Of a DNA stretch of 64,000 bases, positions 16,740-24,833 are shown piece by piece (position 1 is the stretch's first letter; each line of letters starts with the position of its first letter). The translations under genes were made by a program, and so were the position numbers. The DNA comes from Gp13-AA77 sp035949375. Lineage in GTDB: Bacteria; Acidobacteriota; Terriglobia; UBA7540. The stretch is from the NCBI GenBank assembly GCA_035949375.1, contig DASZIG010000011.1:11120-75119 (forward strand), written 5' to 3'. The notes beneath the pieces are model-generated. The model had not been told where the DNA came from. It saw nothing but the letters and a program-made list of their open reading frames with translations, and searched no databases.

Positions 16740-18090
16740 ACTGCTTCAGCTTATTGTGAAGGGTCTTCAGACTGATGCCCAGCATCTGGGCCGCCCGGGT
16801 CTTGTTGTTGCCGGCGAAGGCCAGGGTCTCCATGATGAGGCGGCGTTCAGCCTCCCCCACCGTCAGACCGGGCCGCAACCGCAGACCGTCGTCCGAGGCC
16901 AGCGCCGTCCGGCCGAACTCCGCCGAGAGGTCCTTCCGCCGCAGCACGCCATTGGTGCAGACTACAACTCCGCGTTCCAGGCTGTTGCGAAGCTCACGCA
17001 CGTTGCCCGGCCAGGAGTAGTGGCGAAAGGCCTCGAGCACCTCGGAATCCACCTCCTTCACCTCCCGGCCGTGCTTGCGGCCGAGATCGGCGAGGATGGC
17101 CGCCACCATGTCATCCAGGTCCTCCAAATGCTCCCGCAGCGGGGGCATTTCGATCTGCACGACGTTCAGACGAAAATAGAGGTCATTGCGCAATTGGCCC
17201 TTCGCCACGGCTTCTTCCGGAACCTTGTTGGTGGCCGCAAGCACCCGGACATCCACGGAGATTTCGTGTTTGCTGCCCAGGCGCCGTACCCGCGAATCTT
17301 CGAGCACGCGGAGCAGCTTGGCCTGGGTCTGCATCGGCATCTCGCCGATTTCATCAAGCAGCAGGGTTCCGGTGTCGGCAAGCTCGAAGCACCCGAGGCG
17401 CCGTTCGGTGGCGCCCGTGAAGGCTCCCTTCTCATGACCAAAGATCTCGCTCTCCATCAGGGTCTCGGGGATGGCCGCGCAATTCACCGCCACGAACGCC
17501 CGGGCGGCCCTGGGACTGAGCTCGTGGATGGTGCGCGCGGCCAATTCCTTGCCCGTCCCGCTCTCGCCCGTGATCAGCACGGAAGCCGACGAAGGCGCGA
17601 CCTGCTCGATCAACGCCATGACATCCTGCATGCGTTTCGAGCGGCCCACCAGGCTGCCGAGCAGCCCGGCATCGCGGAGCCGCCGGTTGGCGATTTCGAG
17701 CTGCCGGACGTTGTCCTGCCTGTCGAGGCAATTGCGGAGTTCCACCTGCAGACGCGCGGGCTCGATCGGCTTTTCGATAAAATTAAGCGCGCCCAGCTTC
17801 GTAGCCTCCACCGCCTCCTCGATGGTGGCCTGGCCCGTCAGCATCATAAGGGCGGTCCCCGGCCACTCCTCGCGCATGCGCTTCAGCAGCTCCATGCCCG
17901 TCATGCGGGGCATGCGCAGGTCCGAAATGACGACGTGAGGCTCAAATGACGCGATCTTGCCGAGGGCGTCTTCTCCATCGGCAGCGGTCTCGGTTTCATA
18001 GCCCCAGGCCGCGAGCAGATCCGACAGGCCCCGGCGCTCGCTGAGGTCGTCCTCTACAATCAGAACCCGGCCTTTCTTGCCGTTTGCCAT
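16717..18090 (-). CDS. NtrC-family sigma-54-dependent response regulator
   Basis: A 457-residue regulator: receiver (about 1-120, phospho-acceptor aspartate in VVISDLRMPRMTG, lysine in FIEKPIEP), AAA+ domain with Walker A ITGESGTGKELAARTI, the sigma-54-contacting GAFTGA loop, Walker B LLLDEIGEM and R-finger region, and a C-terminal Fis-type helix-turn-helix (NNKTRAAQMLGISLKTLHNK). All motifs needed for activation of sigma-54 promoters are present. It is cognate to the overlapping membrane kinase gene. The divergent gene at 18225 could be a target, but no clear -24/-12 element was found. Confidence 0.95.
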   Translation of the reverse strand: MANGKKGRVLIVEDDLSERRGLSDLLAAWGYETETAADGEDALGKIASFEPHVVISDLRMPRMTGMELLKRMREEWPGTALMMLTGQATIEEAVEATKLGALNFIEKPIEPARLQVELRNCLDRQDNVRQLEIANRRLRDAGLLGSLVGRSKRMQDVMALIEQVAPSSASVLITGESGTGKELAARTIHELSPRAARAFVAVNCAAIPETLMESEIFGHEKGAFTGATERRLGCFELADTGTLLLDEIGEMPMQTQAKLLRVLEDSRVRRLGSKHEISVDVRVLAATNKVPEEAVAKGQLRNDLYFRLNVVQIEMPPLREHLEDLDDMVAAILADLGRKHGREVKEVDSEVLEAFRHYSWPGNVRELRNSLERGVVVCTNGVLRRKDLSAEFGRTALASDDGLRLRPGLTVGEAERRLIMETLAFAGNNKTRAAQMLGISLKTLHNKLKQYETQPQS

Positions 18091-18224
18091 GAGACTCCCT
18101 GCTCCTGCGTCCTAGTATATCGTCTCCCGGCAGGCTCCGCGCGGGACCGGAAGCAGCTACAGTTCAAGATACGCGCGTACCAGCATAAACCTGTAGAGCG
18201 TCTCTGGGTTATCATTTGCCTGTG

Positions 18225-20681
18225 ATGGCGCTGTTCCACAACGTGCGCTATGCCCTGCGCGTGCTGGCCAGAAGTCCGGGCTTCACCGCTGTGGCCATAC
18301 TTTCGCTCGCGCTCGGTATCGGCGCCAACACGGGCATCTTCACTCTCGTCGATGCGCTGCTCCTGCGCGAGCTTCCCGTCCGCCAGCCGGAACGACTGGT
18401 TCAGATTTTCGCGGTCCGTAGCGGCCACGACGTGCCCTTCTCCTATCCGATGTTCCGTGAGATGGAGCGCGGGCAAAGAGTCTTTTCCGGCCTGATCGGC
18501 TGGAGCCACGGCGTAATGACGGACGTGGAAATCGACGGCAGACTGTCGCAGGCCGGCGTGGACTCCGTCACCGGCAATTACTACCCCGTGCTGGGCGCAT
18601 TTCCGCTGCTCGGCCGGATGATTTCGCCGGCCGATGCGAATCCTGCCGCGAGCGCCACGGCACCCGTCGCGGTACTGGGATATGACTACTGGCGGCGCCG
18701 CTTCGGCGGCTCGCCAAGCGTAATCGGGCGGCAGATTGCCATCAAGGGCCAGTCCTTCACCATCATTGGCGTGACGCGGAAATGGTTCACCGGGATGACC
18801 ACCGGCGAACCGCCAGACATCACCATACCAATGCAGAGTACCGATAGCCGCGCGCTGCTCTGGGTGTCCGTGACGGGCCGATTGAAGGACGGCGTCATGC
18901 CGGGACAGGCTCGCGCGCAACTGCAGTCGTTCTGGCCGGCGGTGCTGCTTGCCACCGTTTCGACGCAGGCGCCGGGACCACGCAGGCAGGCGTTCCTCGC
19001 CATGGGTCTCGACGTGTCACCGGTCGCGACCGGGGTTGCTCGCGATCTCCGCGCCCGGTTTACCGAGCCTCTGTTCGTGCTTCTCGGCATTGTGGGACTC
19101 ATCCTGCTGGTGGCGTGCGTGAATCTGGCGAATCTAATGCTGGCGCGCGCGGCAGTGAGGAGTCATGAGATGAGCGTCCGGGCCGCTCTTGGAGCCGGCC
19201 GCTGGGAGCTTGCCCGCCAGGTCCTGGTGGATAGTCTGGTGCTCTCCGTCACGGGCGGCCTCTTGGGAATCGTCTTCGCGTACTGGGGCAGCAGCGTGCT
19301 TGTGAGACTGATGGCGCAGGGGTCGGTCACGCCGGTCATGTTAAATCTCAATCCGGACTGGCGAGTGCTGCTGGTTACAGCCGGAGTTACCATCGTGACC
19401 GCCGTTCTTTTCGGTATTGTTCCCGCGTTACGATCTTCGCGCCACGATCCGGCATCCGTCCTGCAGCAGGGCGCGCGCAGCCTGGCAGGGACAAACACGG
19501 CGTTCGGCAGGATCCTTATCGTCGCGCAGGTCGCTCTCTCGTTGATGGTGTTGTTAGGCGCCGGACTCTTGCTGAGAAGTTTCGAGCGCTTATCCATTGT
19601 CGATCCCGGCTTCGATGAGCGCGTGCTCGAGGTTAATCTGCATCCTCGCCCCGGCAGACAGCAGAACTTTGACGTAAGCGAGTACCAAGAGCAACTGGTC
19701 CAGAGGATCTCGACTCAGCCGGGGGTCGTCTCGGTCGGGCTCTCGGACCTGCCGGGGCGCGGTCAGGGAGGGTGGCAGGACGTGGTGTGGCCGCTCGTGG
19801 GTCCGGTGGGCCCGAACACCGGCGCGGCAACTTCGCTCATGATCACGCCGGGGTTTCTCGAGACGCTCGGCATCGGTCTCATTCGCGGCCGCGGTTTTGC
19901 CTGGACTGATGATGATCACCACCCGCGCGTCGCCATCCTCAGCAGCAGTCTCGCCATGAAAATCTTCCCGTCGGGTGATGCTATCGGCCGGCACGTTCGA
20001 TTCGGGGTCATGCCTGAGCTGCAGGATCTTCAAGTCGTGGGCGTCGCCGGCGATGCCCGTCTGTTTGACATCCGCGATGCAAGCTCACCGGTCATCTATC
20101 TTGCGGACGCTCAGTACGCCGGCACCACTCAGCTTGGATCCACGGAGCTTGGCGGTCTCTTCGTGCGCAGCCGCGGATCGCCTGGGGGGATCACCCGGGC
20201 TGTCGAGCACGAGATTGAATCGCTCGGATACCAGTATCCAATCGGCGCCACGACGATTGCGCGGGACATCAGCAACGAACTGGCCCCCGACCGCGTAGTG
20301 GCGCTGCTTTCCGGATTCTTCGCCCTGCTGGCGCTCCTGCTGGCCTCAGTCGGTCTTTACGGATTGACGTCTTATGCCGTTACCCGCCGCACCCGGGAGG
20401 TTGGGATTCGCGCGGCGCTGGGCGCGCGCCCGGCCATCCTTCTTTGGGGTGTGCTGCGCGACACGCTCACGTTGGTTCTTGCCGGGATCGCGCTGGGGAT
20501 CCCTTGTGCGCTGGCCGCGAGCCGGCTCATCGCCCGGATGGTCTTCGGGATTTCCCCGTCGGATCTGCCGACGGTGGTTCTCGTCTCGGTGGTGTTGCTT
20601 GGAGTGGCGGCGTTCGCTGCCTACGTGCCGGCGCGGCGCGCATCGCGCATCGATCCCATGGTCGCGCTGCGCACGGAATAA
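18225..20681 (+). CDS. FtsX/MacB-type permease, acidobacterial duplicated orphan permease type
   Basis: An 818-residue membrane protein with the MacB periplasmic-core plus FtsX layout duplicated: helix near the start (AILSLALGIGANTGIF), a periplasmic domain, three helices (LLGIVGLILLVACVNLANLM), then a second core domain and a final FtsX block (LLASVGLYGLTSYAVTRRTREVGIRAALGA). The signature ARSPGFTAVAILSLALGIGAN is typical of the duplicated orphan permeases expanded in Acidobacteria. No ATPase gene is adjacent, as in that group. The ATG at 18225 gives the conserved MALFHNVRYALR start; a TTG three codons upstream is also possible. The substrate is unknown. Confidence 0.9.
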   Translation: MALFHNVRYALRVLARSPGFTAVAILSLALGIGANTGIFTLVDALLLRELPVRQPERLVQIFAVRSGHDVPFSYPMFREMERGQRVFSGLIGWSHGVMTDVEIDGRLSQAGVDSVTGNYYPVLGAFPLLGRMISPADANPAASATAPVAVLGYDYWRRRFGGSPSVIGRQIAIKGQSFTIIGVTRKWFTGMTTGEPPDITIPMQSTDSRALLWVSVTGRLKDGVMPGQARAQLQSFWPAVLLATVSTQAPGPRRQAFLAMGLDVSPVATGVARDLRARFTEPLFVLLGIVGLILLVACVNLANLMLARAAVRSHEMSVRAALGAGRWELARQVLVDSLVLSVTGGLLGIVFAYWGSSVLVRLMAQGSVTPVMLNLNPDWRVLLVTAGVTIVTAVLFGIVPALRSSRHDPASVLQQGARSLAGTNTAFGRILIVAQVALSLMVLLGAGLLLRSFERLSIVDPGFDERVLEVNLHPRPGRQQNFDVSEYQEQLVQRISTQPGVVSVGLSDLPGRGQGGWQDVVWPLVGPVGPNTGAATSLMITPGFLETLGIGLIRGRGFAWTDDDHHPRVAILSSSLAMKIFPSGDAIGRHVRFGVMPELQDLQVVGVAGDARLFDIRDASSPVIYLADAQYAGTTQLGSTELGGLFVRSRGSPGGITRAVEHEIESLGYQYPIGATTIARDISNELAPDRVVALLSGFFALLALLLASVGLYGLTSYAVTRRTREVGIRAALGARPAILLWGVLRDTLTLVLAGIALGIPCALAASRLIARMVFGISPSDLPTVVLVSVVLLGVAAFAAYVPARRASRIDPMVALRTE

Positions 20682-20709
20682 GAATCCCAAGTCGAGGAGA
20701 TCTCGCAGT

Positions 20710-21480
20710 ATGGATGAAATGCCGCGATTTGACTTGAGCAACCAGGTCGCGCTCGTCACCGGGGCCGCTCGGGGGCTCGGGCGCGCGATTTCGCTGGCGC
20801 TGGCCCACGCCGGGGCCGACGTCGCGCTGGGATTGCGAGACGTAAGTACCGCTGGCGAGTTGGCCGCTGAAATTCAGGCCCTGGGCCGCCGTGCGCTGCC
20901 TCTGCAGATGGACATGACCCGTCTCGACCAAATTTTTCCAGCCGTGGAGCGGGCGGCCGCGCACTTCGGACACCTCGATATCCTGGTGAACAACGCCGGC
21001 CTCGCGCCCGGAAATCTTGCGGAAGACGTGAGCGAAGCGGATTTTGATTTGACGCTCGCCGTCAACCTCAAGGGAACGTTTTTTGCCAGCCAGGCGGCCG
21101 GGCGGATCATGATCCGCCAGCAGCGCGGGCGCATCATCAACATGAGCTCGCAGGCGGGTTTCGCCGCGCTGCCCACGGAGTCCGTCTACTGCATGACAAA
21201 AGCGGCCATCGCCCATCTCACCAAATGCCTGGCCGTGGAGTGGGGCCGGCACAACATCACCGTGAACGCGGTCGCACCGACGTTTATCTTCACGCCGGGC
21301 ACCGAAGAGGCGCTCGCGGACCCGGCCTTCCGCGCCGACGTCGAGGAACGGATTGCCGCCCTGCATCGGATCGGTGAGCCCATGGAGGTGGCGGGCGCGG
21401 TGGTGTTCCTGGCTTCGCCGGCGGCGTCGCTGATTACGGGCCACACGATTCTGATCGATGGTGGCTGGACGGCGCGGTGA
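20710..21480 (+). CDS. Short-chain dehydrogenase/reductase
   Basis: Classical SDR of 256 residues. It has the NAD(P)-binding TGAARGLGRAIS, the NNAG motif (ILVNNAGLAPG), the catalytic serine in INMSSQAG, the YCMTK active-site Tyr/Lys pair, and the C-terminal TGHTILIDGGWTAR typical of gluconate 5-dehydrogenase or 3-oxoacyl-ACP-reductase-like members. The substrate is not determined; the nearby sugar-catabolic genes favour a sugar acid or polyol. The ATG at 20710 follows GAGGAG by about 10 bases; upstream in-frame sequence overlaps the permease gene and is not coding here. Confidence 0.9.
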   Translation: MDEMPRFDLSNQVALVTGAARGLGRAISLALAHAGADVALGLRDVSTAGELAAEIQALGRRALPLQMDMTRLDQIFPAVERAAAHFGHLDILVNNAGLAPGNLAEDVSEADFDLTLAVNLKGTFFASQAAGRIMIRQQRGRIINMSSQAGFAALPTESVYCMTKAAIAHLTKCLAVEWGRHNITVNAVAPTFIFTPGTEEALADPAFRADVEERIAALHRIGEPMEVAGAVVFLASPAASLITGHTILIDGGWTAR

Positions 21481-21537
21481 GTGGTCCTGGCGTGGCTCTT
21501 TACATCCAATCAAAGCGACGTCTTCTTAAGAAAGCTG

Positions 21538-21576
21538 TAACACGGAGTTCACGGAGACTCGGTGGCGTCTGTGTTA
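21538..21576. repeat. CACGGAG-type degenerate spacer with terminal inverted repeat
   Basis: The spacer after the SDR gene contains CACGGAGTTCACGGAGACT, with nine-base arms TAACACGGA (21538-21546) and TCTGTGTTA (21568-21576) that pair with one G-U. This short-word, ACGGAG-rich type of spacer is recurrent in many environmental bacteria around small mobile ORFs. Here no ORF is left between the arms. Confidence 0.5.
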
Positions 21577-21593
21577 GAAGCTTTGAGTATCGT

Positions 21594-22310
21594 TCAGCGC
21601 TCAACAGCGACGGCCCGCTTCGTTCCCGCGGTTTGGGCATCGAGCTCATCCATGTCGAGCACGATCACGCGGCGGCGCTCCATTTTGATAATTCCCCGGT
21701 CCACAAATCGCCGCAGGTTGCGCGAGACGAGGTCGCGCACGGTGCCGATTTCAGCACCGATCTCCTGATTGGTCTCTTCCAGCGGGAACTCCACGCCACG
21801 GCGGGTGCGCACGCCGGAAGCAAGGGCCCGATCGCGCAGGAAGCGCGCCAGGCGGTGGCTGACTTCCTTGAGGGACAGCTCTTCGACGAGGCTCGTGAGG
21901 TAGCGAAAACGGGAGGCCAGGGTGCGGATTACCGCGAAAGCGACGCCGGAGTTTCCGCGGCAGAGCTCGAGAAACTCGCGCTTGGGAAGAAACAGCAACG
22001 TGGAATCTTCGAGAGCCGCCGCTGACGCGGGAAACGCGCCGCCGTCGAAAAGCGGAAGCTCGGCGAGCGTGGAGCCTGCTCGTTCCACGGCCAGGATCTG
22101 CTCGCGTCCACTGTCCGCCATCTTAAAGAGCTTCACAGCCCCGGATTGGACGATCAGCAGGCCGTCGCACGGGTCGCCTTCTGCGAAGAGCAGTTCGTCC
22201 CGGACGAGTTGCCGCGCCACGCAGTGCCGCGCCAAAGCCCGCAGGTCGTCGACCGGCAGAACGGCGAAAAAAGGCACGCGTCGCAGGACTTCGACGGGAT
22301 CGAGAGCCAT
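21594..22310 (-). CDS. Crp/Fnr-family transcriptional regulator
   Basis: A 238-residue regulator with an N-terminal cyclic-nucleotide-binding-like beta-barrel (about 10-125, including FAEGDPCDGLLIVQSGAVKLF and GSTLAELPLFDGG), a dimerisation helix, and a C-terminal winged helix-turn-helix (TNQEIGAEIGTVRDLVSRNLRRF). There are few N-terminal cysteines, so an FNR-type iron-sulfur cluster is unlikely. It is transcribed convergently to the SDR and divergently from the sugar-isomerase gene at 22505, so it is a plausible regulator of the sugar-catabolic run; this is inferred from position only. Confidence 0.9.
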   Translation of the reverse strand: MALDPVEVLRRVPFFAVLPVDDLRALARHCVARQLVRDELLFAEGDPCDGLLIVQSGAVKLFKMADSGREQILAVERAGSTLAELPLFDGGAFPASAAALEDSTLLFLPKREFLELCRGNSGVAFAVIRTLASRFRYLTSLVEELSLKEVSHRLARFLRDRALASGVRTRRGVEFPLEETNQEIGAEIGTVRDLVSRNLRRFVDRGIIKMERRRVIVLDMDELDAQTAGTKRAVAVER

Positions 22311-22504
22311 GATGGCATCTTAAGCTGGCCGGCGCGAAACTCAAAGCGGGCGAGGCTGGCGTGTGGCTCCAGCTTGGAGAGTCCGTGTGAAACCAGCGAT
22401 TTGGGGCTTTCGCGCCATTTTTCAACTCACGGGCCCGGCGCAGGTTTATAATCTACGGTTTCACGCCGGGATCCGGCGAACGCTAAGGCTGCGAGGAGAA
22501 TTCC

Positions 22505-23464
22505 ATGAGAGTAGGCGTTTTCACGGCGCTGTTTTCCAGGCTGAGCCTGGACGAGGTGATTGGTAAGATCAAGCCCCTCGGCATCCACACCGTTGAGCTC
22601 GGCACCGGCAACTATCCGGGCGATCCTCACGTGAAGCTCGATTGGCTGAAAAATTCCGGCAAGTTGAAGGAGTTCAAACAGAAGCTCGATGACGAAGGCA
22701 TCTCGATCAGCGCGCTCAGTTCCCACGGCAATCCCCTTCACCCGAACAAGCAGACCGCGACCGCCAATGCCGACGTCAGCCGCAAGACCATCCAGCTTGC
22801 GGAGAAACTCGGCGTCAAGACGGTGATCGATTTCTCGGGCTGCCCCGGCGATTCCGACAGCGCCAGGTTTCCGAGCTGGTCGCCAACACCCTGGCCCCCG
22901 GATTACCTGGAGCTGCTCAAATGGCAGTGGGAAAAGAAGGCGATCCCGTACTGGAAGAAGCATGCCAAGTTCGCCGAGGACCACGGCGTCCGCGTGGCCA
23001 TCGAGATGCATCCCGGCTTCCTGGTTTACAACCCCGAGACGATGCTGCGTCTTCGCGCCGAGGCCGGCAAGGCCGTGGGGTGCAATTTCGATCCCAGCCA
23101 CATGTTCTGGCAAGGCATCGATCCCTGCGTGGCCATCCGCGCGCTCGGCGAAGCGGTCTTTCATTGTCACGCCAAGGACACCAAGATCTACGATATGAAC
23201 ACGAAGGTCAACGGCGTGCTTGACACCAAGCCCTACAGCGATGAGATTCACCGCTCGTTCCTGTTCCGCACCGTCGGCTACGGTCACGGCCGCGAGTTCT
23301 GGACGGACATGATCTCGACCTTGCAGATGGTGGGCTACGACGAAGTGCTTTCCATCGAGCACGAGGACAGTTTGATGGCGGTCGATGAAGGCCTCAGCAA
23401 AGCGGCGGCATTTTTGAACCAGATTGTGATCCGTGAAAAACTGAAAGAGATGTGGTGGGCGTGA
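22505..23464 (+). CDS. Sugar phosphate isomerase/epimerase (TIM barrel)
   Basis: A 319-residue protein of the xylose-isomerase-like TIM-barrel superfamily. Candidate metal ligands are seen in AIEMHPGF (Glu), NFDPSHMFWQ (Asp and His), FHCHAKDTK (His) and SIEHED (Glu), in the usual order of this fold. An AGGAGAATTCC stretch precedes the ATG. It is followed by a Gfo/Idh/MocA oxidoreductase, a very common pairing in sugar and polyol catabolism, where the isomerase acts on keto-sugar or inosose-like intermediates. The substrate cannot be told from sequence. Confidence 0.88.
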   Translation: MRVGVFTALFSRLSLDEVIGKIKPLGIHTVELGTGNYPGDPHVKLDWLKNSGKLKEFKQKLDDEGISISALSSHGNPLHPNKQTATANADVSRKTIQLAEKLGVKTVIDFSGCPGDSDSARFPSWSPTPWPPDYLELLKWQWEKKAIPYWKKHAKFAEDHGVRVAIEMHPGFLVYNPETMLRLRAEAGKAVGCNFDPSHMFWQGIDPCVAIRALGEAVFHCHAKDTKIYDMNTKVNGVLDTKPYSDEIHRSFLFRTVGYGHGREFWTDMISTLQMVGYDEVLSIEHEDSLMAVDEGLSKAAAFLNQIVIREKLKEMWWA

Positions 23465-23563
23465 GACCAGCAGTGCGTAGCGCCAGGTGACGAGTGACCG
23501 GACCAAACGGAAAGCGTCGCACGTCACTTGGGGCCGGGCTTTGAAAAATTGGGGAGAGTCAAA

Positions 23564-24712
23564 ATGCCTGATGTCAATATCGCGATCCTTGGTTACAAGT
23601 TTATGGGAAGGGCGCACTCGAATGCCTACCGGCAGGTGAGCCATTTCTTTCCGGGCAAGCTCACGCCTCGCATGAAGGTGATCTGCGGGCGCGACCGCGA
23701 GGCGGCGGAAGCGGCAGCCCGCCAACTCGGCTGGGAGGAGGTTGAGACCGACTGGCGCAAGGTCGTGGAGCGGAAAGACATCGACGTGATCGATATCTCC
23801 ACGCCCGGATATCTGCACCACGAGCAGGCTTTGGCCGCGGCCGCCGCGGGCAAGCACATCATCTGCGAGAAGCCGCTCGCCAATACCCTGGCGGACGCCA
23901 AAGACATGCTGCGCGCCGTGCAGAAAGCCGGCGTGAAGCACATGCTGATGCACAACTATCGCAAGATTCCGGCGGTGGCGCTGGTCCGCAGGCTGATCGA
24001 CGAAGGGCGCCTGGGGGTCATCTATCACTATCACGGCGCTTACCTGCAGGACTGGATCATCGATCCGCAGTTTCCGCTCGTCTGGCGGCTGCAGAAGAAG
24101 CTCGCGGGGGCTGGAGCGCTCGGCGATATCGGCTCACACGCCATCGACCTTGGGCGCTATCTGAACGCCGAGTTCAACTCCGTGGCGGGACAGATGACGA
24201 CCTTCATCAAGGAGCGCCCGCTGGTGGGCGAAGACAAGGGCCAGCGCAAGGTGACCGCAGCAAGCGCGACGGGCAAAGTGACGGTGGATGACGATACGAA
24301 CTTCCTGGCGCGTTTCGCGAACGGCAGCGTGGGCGTGTTCGAGTCATCGCGCTTTGCGGGCGGCCGCAAGAATTACAACACCTTTCAGATTTACGGCAGC
24401 AAGGGCAGCGTGGCCTTCAATCTGGAGCGCATGAACGAGCTCGAGTTCTATGACCGCGAAGACCCGCAGCAGGAGCAGGGCTACAAGACGATCAGCGTCA
24501 CGGAGAGCGTCCATCCGTACGTGGGCGCGTGGTGGCCGCCGGGCCACATCATCGGCTACGAGCACACGTTCGTGCACGCCGTCCATGACTTTCTGGTGGC
24601 GCTCGAAAACGACACGCTGCCGTCGCCGAATTTCACCGACGGAGTCAAGAACCAGGCCGTCCTCGAAGCCATCGAGCGGTCGGCAAAGTCGGGCAAATGG
24701 GAGAAGCCTTAG
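23564..24712 (+). CDS. Gfo/Idh/MocA-family oxidoreductase
   Basis: NAD(P)-dependent sugar or polyol dehydrogenase of 382 residues. The N-terminal Rossmann domain starts NIAILGYKFMGRAHSNAY; the EKPLANT motif carries the conserved catalytic lysine and DIGSHAIDLGRYL carries the conserved Asp/His. The ATG at 23564 is chosen because GGGGAGAG lies 5 bases upstream and the Rossmann strand follows directly; an earlier TTG would add 12 unmatched residues. It lies between the TIM-barrel isomerase and the xylulokinase gene, supporting a carbohydrate pathway. Confidence 0.92.
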   Translation: MPDVNIAILGYKFMGRAHSNAYRQVSHFFPGKLTPRMKVICGRDREAAEAAARQLGWEEVETDWRKVVERKDIDVIDISTPGYLHHEQALAAAAAGKHIICEKPLANTLADAKDMLRAVQKAGVKHMLMHNYRKIPAVALVRRLIDEGRLGVIYHYHGAYLQDWIIDPQFPLVWRLQKKLAGAGALGDIGSHAIDLGRYLNAEFNSVAGQMTTFIKERPLVGEDKGQRKVTAASATGKVTVDDDTNFLARFANGSVGVFESSRFAGGRKNYNTFQIYGSKGSVAFNLERMNELEFYDREDPQQEQGYKTISVTESVHPYVGAWWPPGHIIGYEHTFVHAVHDFLVALENDTLPSPNFTDGVKNQAVLEAIERSAKSGKWEKP

Positions 24713-24791
24713 GATCGGGTGATCGGATGATCGGGCGATTGAGTGATTGAACGGCTGGATTTTCACGGATCAATCACCCGATCACCCGATC
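24713..24791. repeat. GATCGGGTGATC short-word repeat hairpin
   Basis: The spacer between the oxidoreductase and xylulokinase genes is built of degenerate GATCGGGT/GATTGAGT words. A perfect 14-bp inverted repeat (24713-24726 with 24778-24791) encloses a second perfect 8-bp pair, GTGATTGA (24743-24750) with TCAATCAC (24770-24777). It starts right after the upstream stop codon and could act as a terminator or processing hairpin, though there is no T-tract. It resembles the flanks of S23-type four-helix-bundle ORFs but encodes nothing. Confidence 0.8.
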
Positions 24792-24833
24792 GCACACTCA
24801 CTCGATTCTCTGCTTTTCGACCTCGCAATCACT

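Noticed and set aside
20374..20709. N-terminal extension of the SDR gene
   Set aside because: The extra 112 codons lie in the permease gene in another phase and are Arg/Pro-rich; the SDR fold starts just after the ATG at 20710, which has a ribosome binding site.
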